From positions 1-36,629 of the forward strand of contig JARRKE010000015.1 of the NCBI GenBank assembly GCA_037388465.1: 36,629 nt of DNA, read 5' to 3'. The first letter of the stretch is position 1; the number at the start of each line of letters is the position of its first letter. The notes below the pieces were generated by a model. That model was not told the DNA's origin and made no database searches. It saw nothing but the letters and a program-made list of their open reading frames with translations. The translations under genes and the position numbers were made by a program. Shown here piece by piece: positions 8,134 through 14,249 of the stretch. The stretch is from Gammaproteobacteria bacterium (GTDB taxonomy: Bacteria > Pseudomonadota > Gammaproteobacteria > SpSt-1174).

Positions 8134-8469
8134 CTACCAGCGAAACAGGACCCACGAAGGAATCATGAGGCGGGGACTGAGCTCGGTGGAGCGTTGGTCG
8201 AGTGAGCCGTTGCCGTCGCTGTCGACCAGATAATACGGCTTACCGTGTTTGGGAATCACGCGCACCATGTAGACCTGTCCGTGCAGGCTGTATTGCTCGA
8301 TGGTCTGATCCTTGTCATGAATGATCTTGACCTTGGGTTCGTACAGCTCGCGCTCCTCCGGGCTGGAAGGTTCCAGCGTGGGCGGGGGCGGCAGGGCCTT
8401 CTGGGCCTCGGTTTCGGCGAAGGCCGCAAGCGGCAGCAGCAACAGCAGGACGGAAAGTATGCGGCGCAT
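8134..8469 (-). CDS. DUF2782 exported protein
   Basis: A 111-residue predicted periplasmic protein of the DUF2782 family, function unknown. It starts with a signal peptide (MRRILSVLLLLLPLAAFAE), then a proline-rich stretch (PPPPTLEPSSPEE). The conserved domain follows, with EPKVKIIHDKDQTIEQYSLHGQVYMVRVIPKHGKPYYLVD given here in part as the IEQYSLHGQVYMVRV core. It ends in the typical LSPRLMIPSWVLFRW. Members of this family are usually found between thrB and polA in gammaproteobacteria, exactly as here. The gene lies 2 bases after the LOG gene stop and 26 bases before thrB, so these three are probably one transcript. Confidence 0.9.
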   Translation of the reverse strand: MRRILSVLLLLLPLAAFAETEAQKALPPPPTLEPSSPEERELYEPKVKIIHDKDQTIEQYSLHGQVYMVRVIPKHGKPYYLVDSDGNGSLDQRSTELSPRLMIPSWVLFRW

Positions 8470-8471
8470 GG

Positions 8472-9197
8472 TCAGAGCTCCATGAGTTTTTCCTGCTCTT
8501 CCGCCGAAGGCTCGAAACCGATGCCTTCGTAATGGTGGAAGATCGCGTCGACCACGGTCTGGCAGTCGTCGGCGAGGGTGATGAGGTCAAGATCGGATTC
8601 GCTGATCGTACCCCAGTCCACCAGGTCCTTGCGGAACCATTCGAGCAGTCCCTGCCAGAAAGGGCTGTGGACCAGGATGATGGGAATGCGCCGGGTCTTG
8701 CGGGTCTGGACCAGGGTGAGGATCTCGGCCAGCTCGTCCAGGGTGCCGAAGCCGCCGGGCAGGACCACGTACGCCGAGGCGTACTTCACGAACATCACCT
8801 TGCGCGAGAAGAAGTGCCGGAAACCCAGCGACATATCCTGAAAGTCGTTGGCCTCCTGTTCGTGCGGCAGCTGGATGTTCAGGCCGATGCTGGGCGACTT
8901 GCCGGCGAACGCCCCCTTGTTGGCCGCCTCCATGATGCCCGGGCCGCCGCCGCTGACCACGGCGAAGCCGGAGTCGGACAACTCGCGCGAGATCTCCTCC
9001 GCGAGCTGGTACATGGGCTGGTCGGGGCCGATGCGCGCCGAACCGAAGATGCTGACCGAAGGCTTGATGCGCGCCAGCCGCTCGAAACCGTCCACGAACT
9101 CGCCCATGATCTGAAAGATCTTCCAGCTCTCCCGGGTGAGCAACGAATCGTCCGTGGGGAGCATCACGGGATGGTGGCTGCGGAGTTTCTGGTTCAT
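8472..9197 (-). CDS. LOG-family nucleotide phosphoribohydrolase-like protein
   Basis: A 241-residue member of the TIGR00730/LOG family. Relatives cleave nucleoside 5'-monophosphates (cytokinin-type or pyrimidine/purine nucleotides) to base and ribose 5-phosphate. The Rossmann-fold motifs are present: SGGGPGIMEAANKGAF in the first half and the family-defining PGGFGTLDELAEILTLVQ. The substrate cannot be inferred. Some relatives are mis-annotated as lysine decarboxylases, which the motifs do not support. There is an upstream AT-rich patch (complement of 9198–9210) but no clear ribosome-binding site. It heads the LOG–DUF2782–thrB group, divergent from polA. Confidence 0.92.
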   Translation of the reverse strand: MNQKLRSHHPVMLPTDDSLLTRESWKIFQIMGEFVDGFERLARIKPSVSIFGSARIGPDQPMYQLAEEISRELSDSGFAVVSGGGPGIMEAANKGAFAGKSPSIGLNIQLPHEQEANDFQDMSLGFRHFFSRKVMFVKYASAYVVLPGGFGTLDELAEILTLVQTRKTRRIPIILVHSPFWQGLLEWFRKDLVDWGTISESDLDLITLADDCQTVVDAIFHHYEGIGFEPSAEEQEKLMEL

Positions 9198-9420
9198 TTA
9201 TAAAAATATAGAACAGGGGCCAGGATCGCGGCGGGTGCGTGTTTTACCACACCCATGGTCAGAATATTAAGCAAAACCGCCTTATGCGCCTTTTTATCGG
9301 CCATTATCCGGCAACCGGGCGCGTAAGTGTTTGATCGGGATCAGCTCCATTCCGGTGCCGGGCAATCTCTGTTTTAATCGGGTCCCTCAGACCGCCATTC
9401 ATCCAAGGTCCCACGCCACA

Positions 9421-12132
9421 ATGCCCGACAAACCCGCCAAGCCGCTCGTCCTGGTCGACGGTTCCTCCTATCTCTACCGCGCCTTCCACGCCCTGCCCCC
9501 GCTGACCACCCGCGAAGGCCAGCCCACCAACGCCGTGCTCGGGGTGGCCAACATGCTGCGCCGGCTGCTCAAGGACTACGATCCCGAGCAGATGGCGGTG
9601 GTGTTCGACGCCAAGGGCAAGACCTTCCGCGACGAGCTCTACAGCGAGTACAAGGCCAACCGGCCGCCCATGCCCGACGAGCTCAAGCAGCAGATCGAGC
9701 CCCTGCACGAGGTGGTCGAGGCCCTGGGCCTGCCCATGCTCATCGTCGAGGGCGTGGAGGCGGACGACGTGATCGGCACCCTGGCCACGGCGGCGGCGCA
9801 GGCCGGGCGCGAGGTGGTGATCTCCTCGGGCGACAAGGACCTGGCCCAGCTGGTCACCGAGCACGTCACCCTGGTCAATACCATGAACGACACCACCATG
9901 GACGCCGACGGGGTGCTGGACAAGTTCAAGGTGCCGCCCGAGCGCATCATCGATTACCTCGCCCTGGTCGGCGACAGCTCGGACAACATCCCCGGCGTGC
10001 CCAAGGTCGGCCCCAAGACCGCCGCCAAGTGGCTGCAGGAATACGGGTCGCTGGACGAGGTGGTCGCCCACGCCGACGAGATCAAGGGCAAGGTGGGCGA
10101 GTATCTGCGCGAGTCGCTCGACCAGCTGGCGCTGTCGCGCAAGCTGGCCACCATCCACTGCAACGTGGACCTGGACGTCGGCATCGATGACCTGCATCTG
10201 CGCGAACCGGACCGCGCCTGGCTGCATGAACTGTTTACCCGCCTGGAGTTCAAGTCCTGGCTGGCGGAGCTGGAGGCAGGCGGGGATGCGACGGAAGCGG
10301 GACCCGACGCTGCGGAAAAACCGGCGGCGGACTATCGCGCCGTGCTGACCCAGGCCGATTTCGACGCCTGGCTGAAGCGCCTGGAAAAGGCCGGGCTGTT
10401 CGCCTTCGACACCGAGACCACCAGCCTGGACTACTCGCAGGCCGAGGTGGTCGGCGTCTCGTTCGCCGTCGATCCCGGCGAGGCCGTCTACGTGCCGCTG
10501 GCCCACGATTACCCCGGTGCGCCCGCCCAGCTCGACCGGGATGCGACCCTGGCCCAGCTCAAGCCGCTGCTGGAAGATCCCGGCAAGGCCAAGCTCGGCC
10601 ATCACCTCAAGTACGACCGCAACGTACTCAACAACCACGGCATCGAGCTTCGCGGCATCCGCCACGACAGCATGCTCGAGTCCTACGTGCTCAATGCCTC
10701 GGCCAACCGGCACGACCTCGACACGCTGTGCGAGAAGTACCTGCAGCACCAGAACATCCATTACGAGGACGTGGCGGGCAAGGGCGCCAAGCAGATTACC
10801 TTCAATCAGGTCGCGGTGGACGATGCCACCCCCTACGCGGCGGAAGACGCCGACATGACCCTGCAGCTGCACCGCCTGTTCTGGCCGCAGCTCGAGGCCG
10901 AACCGGGGCAGCGCCGGGTGTACGAGGAAATCGAGATTCCGCTCATCGAGGTGCTGTCGCGCATGGAATGCCGCGGGGTGCTGGTCGACACCGACAGCCT
11001 GTTCCGCCAGAGCCACGAGCTCGCCGAGCGTATGGCCGAGCTGGAACAGCAGGCGCACGAGGCCGCCGGCGAGGCCTTCAATCTGGGTTCGCCCAAGCAG
11101 CTGCAGGCCATCCTGTTCGACAAGCTCGGCATCACGCCGCTGCGCAAGACCCCCAAGGGGCAGCCCTCCACTGCCGAGGACGTACTTCAGGAACTCGCCC
11201 TCACCCACGACCTGCCGCGCCTGATCCTGGACTACCGGGCCATGACCAAGCTCAAGTCCACCTACACGGACCGCCTGCCCGAACAGGTCAATCCGCGTAC
11301 TGGGCGGGTGCACACCTCCTATCATCAGGCGGTAGCCTCCACCGGCCGGCTGTCCTCGTCCGACCCGAACCTGCAGAACATCCCCGTGCGCACCGAGGAG
11401 GGCCGGCGCATCCGCCAGGCCTTCGTCGCGCCGAAGGGGCACAAGGTGCTGGCGGCGGACTATTCCCAGATCGAGCTGCGCATCATGGCCCACCTGTCGG
11501 CCGACCCGGGACTGCTGCGCGCCTTCGCCGAAGGGCAGGACATCCACCGGGCCACCGCGGCCGAGGTGTTCGGCGCGGCGCCGGACGAGGTCAGCGGCGA
11601 ACAGCGCCGGGCGGCCAAGGCCATCAACTTCGGCCTGATCTACGGCATGTCCGCCTTCGGCCTGGCGCGCCAGCTCGGCATCGGGCGCAACGAGGCGCAG
11701 GAATACGTGGACCGCTACTTCGCGCGCTATCCCGGGGTGAAGGCCTACATGGACCAGACCCGCGAACGGGCGCGCGAGCAGGGTTACGTCGAGACGGTGT
11801 TCGGTCGCCGCCTTTACCTGCCCGACATCCGCGCGCGCAACCAGCAGGTGCGGGCCCAGGCCGAGCGGGTGGCCATCAATGCCCCCATGCAGGGGACGGC
11901 GGCGGACATCATCAAGCGGGCCATGCTGCGCGTGGACGGTTGGATTCAGGGCGAGCAGCCTCCGGTAGCGATGACCATGCAGGTACACGACGAACTGGTG
12001 TTCGAGGTGCGCGAGGACGCGATCGACATGGCGCGCGGGCGCATCAGCGACCTCATGTCGGGCGCCGCCGATCTGGACGTTCAGCTGGTGGTGGACGTGG
12101 GGGTGGGGGACAACTGGGACGAGGCCCATTAA
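9421..12132 (+). CDS. polA: DNA polymerase I
   Basis: PolA fills gaps and removes primers in repair and replication. The 903-residue protein has all three domains. The 5' nuclease domain (about 1–290) starts at PLVLVDGSSYLYRAFHAL. The 3'–5' proofreading domain (about 310–500) keeps the active-site residues in FAFDTETTSLD and the later AAEDADMTLQL, so proofreading looks intact. The polymerase domain has motif A (DYSQIELRIMAHLS), motif B (RRAAKAINFGLIYG) and motif C (QVHDELVFE). The start at 9421 was chosen because the family sequence begins there; the frame is open 90 bases further upstream without similarity. A hairpin lies directly behind the stop, but its T-run is on the opposite strand. 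Confidence 0.98.
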   Translation: MPDKPAKPLVLVDGSSYLYRAFHALPPLTTREGQPTNAVLGVANMLRRLLKDYDPEQMAVVFDAKGKTFRDELYSEYKANRPPMPDELKQQIEPLHEVVEALGLPMLIVEGVEADDVIGTLATAAAQAGREVVISSGDKDLAQLVTEHVTLVNTMNDTTMDADGVLDKFKVPPERIIDYLALVGDSSDNIPGVPKVGPKTAAKWLQEYGSLDEVVAHADEIKGKVGEYLRESLDQLALSRKLATIHCNVDLDVGIDDLHLREPDRAWLHELFTRLEFKSWLAELEAGGDATEAGPDAAEKPAADYRAVLTQADFDAWLKRLEKAGLFAFDTETTSLDYSQAEVVGVSFAVDPGEAVYVPLAHDYPGAPAQLDRDATLAQLKPLLEDPGKAKLGHHLKYDRNVLNNHGIELRGIRHDSMLESYVLNASANRHDLDTLCEKYLQHQNIHYEDVAGKGAKQITFNQVAVDDATPYAAEDADMTLQLHRLFWPQLEAEPGQRRVYEEIEIPLIEVLSRMECRGVLVDTDSLFRQSHELAERMAELEQQAHEAAGEAFNLGSPKQLQAILFDKLGITPLRKTPKGQPSTAEDVLQELALTHDLPRLILDYRAMTKLKSTYTDRLPEQVNPRTGRVHTSYHQAVASTGRLSSSDPNLQNIPVRTEEGRRIRQAFVAPKGHKVLAADYSQIELRIMAHLSADPGLLRAFAEGQDIHRATAAEVFGAAPDEVSGEQRRAAKAINFGLIYGMSAFGLARQLGIGRNEAQEYVDRYFARYPGVKAYMDQTRERAREQGYVETVFGRRLYLPDIRARNQQVRAQAERVAINAPMQGTAADIIKRAMLRVDGWIQGEQPPVAMTMQVHDELVFEVREDAIDMARGRISDLMSGAADLDVQLVVDVGVGDNWDEAH

Positions 12133-12259
12133 AAAGAAGCCGGCCCGCTGGGGCCGGCAACAACGCAGGGATAACTCTGACCAACCCACACCGTTCTCGT
12201 GCCGGTAATACGGCCGGAGCAATCACGTAATTAGTGTACGGGAGGGGTGCCGAAGTTCC
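12131..12259 (-). ncRNA. Possible third, diverged small-RNA unit
   Basis: A GGAACTT element (complement of 12253–12259) sits exactly 179 bases from that of the middle unit and 358 from that of the outer unit. Below it on the minus strand lies a perfect 8-base-pair hairpin (12139–12146 with 12151–12158, GCTG or CAGC loop), followed by TTCTTTTTA, a plausible terminator overlapping the polA stop. The body between has no clear similarity to the other two units, and the -10 position (CACTA) is poor. It may be a decayed copy, a different small RNA, or only a terminator for read-through. Confidence 0.35.
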
Positions 12260-12286
12260 GCTGGATTCCCGGGTAACCCATGGGAC

Positions 12287-12405
12287 AAAAAAATTGCCCC
12301 GGCCATGGGGGGTGGCCGGGGCGGGGCTTTGGGCTCGAGCAGGGGGGGATTCGAGCCCGTCACGTTCAGGGAGGTAAACGTGACAGTGCCGGGCTACAGC
12401 ACTTG
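12287..12405 (-). ncRNA. Tandem small RNA, copy A (ErsA/Spot 42 position)
   Basis: Predicted RNA of about 119 nt. From 5' to 3' it has hairpin 1 (12385–12403), hairpin 2 with an 8-bp stem GUCACGUU/AACGUGAC (12359–12366 with 12377–12384) and loop UACCUCCCUG, and hairpin 3 with stem GGGCUCGA/UCGAGCCC (12331–12338 with 12351–12358). The terminator has a perfect 10-bp stem (12296–12305 with 12313–12322) and seven U residues (12287–12293). The loops of hairpins 2 and 3 are C-rich, CCUCCC-like, and could pair with Shine-Dalgarno sequences. A sigma-E-type promoter lies directly upstream. The polA–engB position is that of Spot 42 in enterics and ErsA in Pseudomonas. The likely role is a trans-acting regulator; targets are unknown. 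Confidence 0.75.
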
Positions 12406-12410
12406 AACGA

Positions 12411-12438
12411 TCAGACCGGGGGGTGCAACGAAAGTTCC
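12411..12438 (-). promoter_or_regulatory. Sigma-E/AlgU-like promoter of small RNA A
   Basis: The minus strand reads GGAACTT (12438–12432), 16 bases, then TCTGA (12415–12411). This is the classic extracytoplasmic-stress sigma factor pattern with ideal spacing. The predicted start is 6–7 bases downstream, just before hairpin 1. Confidence 0.65.
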
Positions 12439-12459
12439 TGCGGCCTTCGGGAATTAGAT

Positions 12460-12584
12460 AAAAAAGTGCCCCAGCCTTGGGGGAGGCCGGGGCCAACAAG
12501 TTAGGCTCGGTTCAGGGGGAGGGAGGGATCCGAGCCCGTCACGCTCAGGGAGGGGAACGTGACAGTGCCGGGCTACAGCACTTG
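12460..12584 (-). ncRNA. Tandem small RNA, copy B (ErsA/Spot 42 position)
   Basis: Predicted RNA of about 125 nt and the near-twin of copy A. Its first 28 bases are identical to those of A. It has hairpin 1 (12564–12582), hairpin 2 (12538–12545 with 12556–12563; loop CCCCUCCCUG) and hairpin 3 (12504–12510 with 12530–12536; 19-base C-rich loop). The terminator stem (12468–12477 with 12484–12493) ends in six U residues (12460–12465). Relative to A, hairpins 2, 3 and 4 each carry one G·U wobble, and hairpin 3 also has an A–U to G–C double change. On the plus strand the same bases would be A·C mismatches, so the minus strand is the RNA. The linker before the terminator differs from A. Confidence 0.75.
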
Positions 12585-12589
12585 TCGGG

Positions 12590-12617
12590 TGTGACCGACC
12601 CCCCTGGGGAAAGTTCC
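12590..12617 (-). promoter_or_regulatory. Sigma-E/AlgU-like promoter of small RNA B
   Basis: The minus strand reads GGAACTT (12617–12611), 16 bases, then TCACA (12594–12590). The -35 box is identical to that of copy A and exactly 179 bases away. The -10 box is weaker (TCACA instead of TCTGA). Confidence 0.55.
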
Positions 12618-12669
12618 GGGAGGACGAAGATGATTTTCAGCGACTGCCGGTGGCCCCGCCAGCGGGGTG

Positions 12670-13293
12670 TCAGTTCGAGGCGGCCGCCTCTTCCACGTCG
12701 TAGCCCAGCCAGCCGTCCAGGCGCGCATGCGCCTGATCGATGCCCTCGCGCTTGTGAGCGGAAAAGGTCTGTGCGGTGGCCGGCCAGCCGGCCTCCTTGA
12801 TGGCCCTGCGCACGGCGAGCAGGGTATTGCTCTGCGCGCCGCGCTTGAGCTTGTCCGCCTTGTTGAGCAGGATGTGCGCGTCCAGGCCGCGCGCCTGGCA
12901 CCAGTCGAGCATCTGGCAGTCGTGGTCCCTCAGGGGATGGCGGATATCCATCACGATCACCAGGCCCTGCAGGGACCGCCGGGTGGTGAGGTAGGCCTCG
13001 ATGAAGCGTCCCCAGCGCCGGCGTTCGGCTTCGGGGGCCTTGGCGTAGCCGTAGCCGGGCAGATCCACCAGGTGGCGCCCTTCGCCGAGTTCGAACACGT
13101 TGATCTGCTGGGTGCGCCCCGGCGTCTTGCTGGTACGCGCCAGGTTCTTCTGGCTGCACAAGGCGTTGATGGTGCTCGATTTGCCGGCGTTGGAGCGTCC
13201 GACAAAGGCCACCTCACGGCCGGTGTCCGTAGGCAGCAGAGCGGGATCGGGCACGCTGGTGATAAAGCGCGCCTTGGCGTAGACGGGATTCAT
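12670..13293 (-). CDS. engB: Ribosome biogenesis GTP-binding protein EngB (YihA/YsxC)
   Basis: EngB is an essential GTPase needed for assembly of the large ribosomal subunit. The 207-residue protein has P-loop GRSNAGKSS at 32–40, the conserved TPGRTQQINVFELG switch region, G3 DLPGYGYAKAP and G4 NKADKLKRG. The start at 13293 (MNPVYAKARFITSV) matches the family start. The open frame reaches back to 13536, but that part covers the c4 promoter and shows no protein character. The polA–sRNA–engB–cytochrome c4 order is conserved in Pseudomonas-like gammaproteobacteria. Two or three small-RNA units lie downstream on the same strand, so read-through from engB into them is possible. Confidence 0.97.
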   Translation of the reverse strand: MNPVYAKARFITSVPDPALLPTDTGREVAFVGRSNAGKSSTINALCSQKNLARTSKTPGRTQQINVFELGEGRHLVDLPGYGYAKAPEAERRRWGRFIEAYLTTRRSLQGLVIVMDIRHPLRDHDCQMLDWCQARGLDAHILLNKADKLKRGAQSNTLLAVRRAIKEAGWPATAQTFSAHKREGIDQAHARLDGWLGYDVEEAAASN

Positions 13294-13337
13294 GGCTGGT
13301 CGGGGGTCTGAGCGGGCTAAAGGAAAAAGCCTAATTT

Positions 13338-13366
13338 TTGCGGCCCTAAACCAAATATGATATACA
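13338..13366 (+). promoter_or_regulatory. Probable sigma-70 promoter of cytochrome c4
   Basis: TTGCGG (13338–13343), 17 bases, then TATACA (13361–13366) lie about 95 bases before the cytochrome c4 start in an AT-rich patch of otherwise GC-rich DNA. An alternative -10, TATGAT, begins at 13356. The -35 match is weak. Confidence 0.45.
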
Positions 13367-13460
13367 ATGCCGCCATTTTTTGCCGCCCCGCGCATTACTG
13401 GGCACGTATAAAAAGGCCGCCTGGCCGCATGATTTACATATCTGAGGAGCGACCTACACA

Positions 13461-14102
13461 ATGAAAAAGCTGTTGCTGATTTCTTTGACCAGCCTGAGTC
13501 TCGGTCTCGCGGCCCCGGTCTTCGCGCAAAGCGCATCGCAGGGTACCGTGATCAAGGGCGACGCTGCGGCCGGTAAGGCCAAGTCCACCACCTGTGCTGC
13601 CTGTCACGGCGCCGATGGAAACAGCGTGAGCGCCCAGTTCCCGCGTCTGGCCGGCCAGAACTACGACTACCTGGTCAAGCAGCTGCATGACTTCAAGTCC
13701 GGCAAACGCAAGAACGCCACCATGTCCGCCATGGCCGCTCCGCTGTCCAACACCGACATCGACGATCTCGCCGCCTACTTCTCCAGCCAGAAGGTCAACG
13801 GCCTGAAGCCCGGCGACAAGACCAAGGTCGCCGCCGGCGAAGCCATTTACCGCGGTGGCGATGCCGCCAGCGGCGTGCCCGCCTGCATGGCCTGCCACGG
13901 TCCCGACGGCATGGGCAACCCGGCTGCGCACTTCCCGCGTCTGGCCGGTCAGCATGCCGAGTACATCGTGACTCAGCTGAAGGCCTTCCACGACGGCAGC
14001 CGCGCCAACGATGCCGGTCAGATGATGCGCAATATTGCCGTCAAGATGACCGACAAGCAGATGGACGATGTCGCCCAGTACATCCAGGGTCTGCGTCCCT
14101 GA
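13461..14102 (+). CDS. Cytochrome c4 (di-haem)
   Basis: A periplasmic di-haem electron carrier between the bc1 complex and terminal oxidases such as cbb3. The 213-residue precursor starts with a signal peptide (cleavage likely after A22, PVFA/QS). It has two similar haem domains with CAACH (C45, C48, H49) and CMACH (C142, C145, H146), each followed by FPRLAGQ, a c4 hallmark. Axial methionines lie in NATMSAM and in MMRNIAVKM. A ribosome-binding site (GAGGAG) is 12 bases before the start. It is divergent from engB, as in Pseudomonas. Its maturation would use the ResB–CcsA system encoded immediately downstream. A strong terminator separates the two. Confidence 0.96.
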   Translation: MKKLLLISLTSLSLGLAAPVFAQSASQGTVIKGDAAAGKAKSTTCAACHGADGNSVSAQFPRLAGQNYDYLVKQLHDFKSGKRKNATMSAMAAPLSNTDIDDLAAYFSSQKVNGLKPGDKTKVAAGEAIYRGGDAASGVPACMACHGPDGMGNPAAHFPRLAGQHAEYIVTQLKAFHDGSRANDAGQMMRNIAVKMTDKQMDDVAQYIQGLRP

Positions 14103-14121
14103 TCGAGTCGCGGCGACTCAT

Positions 14122-14150
14122 AAAAAGGGTGGCTTCGGCCACCCTTTTTT
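14122..14150 (+). terminator. Rho-independent terminator after cytochrome c4
   Basis: A 10-base-pair stem AAAGGGTGGC/GCCACCCTTT with a TTCG tetraloop (14124–14147) is followed by more T residues. A smaller hairpin, GAGTCG-CGG-CGACTC (14105–14119), precedes it. Confidence 0.93.
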
Positions 14151-14249
14151 ATTTCCGCGTTCCGGGACGGGTCATCCGAGTACGGAACTCAAGTATGATT
14201 AGCCGCTCTTATTGCAAGTCGTTGAATCGAGTCAGCAGACCAAATCCTG

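Noticed and set aside
9332-9343. TGATC-GG-GATCA palindrome upstream of polA
   Set aside because: Short palindrome with no recognised binding pattern or promoter alignment; could easily be chance.
9304-12222. 972-codon open frame opposite polA
   Set aside because: High-GC shadow frame; the plus strand is unmistakable polA with all catalytic motifs, and the antisense product is low-complexity Gly/Val/His/Arg-rich sequence.
12349-12584. Repeat pair considered as tRNA-like genes or a mobile repeat
   Set aside because: No cloverleaf, anticodon arm or CCA end, and each copy has its own promoter and T-run terminator, which fits small RNAs better.
12654-12667. Small hairpin CCCCG/CGGGG directly after engB as terminator
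   Set aside because: Only five base pairs and no T-run on the engB strand, so there is not enough support to call a terminator.
12280-12800. Short plus-strand frames over the polA–engB gap with a repeated peptide
   Set aside because: The repeated peptide simply translates the duplicated small-RNA sequence; the bases vary as RNA pairs, not as codons.
13294-13536. N-terminal extension of engB
   Set aside because: The extra 81 codons cover the cytochrome c4 promoter and do not resemble any EngB.
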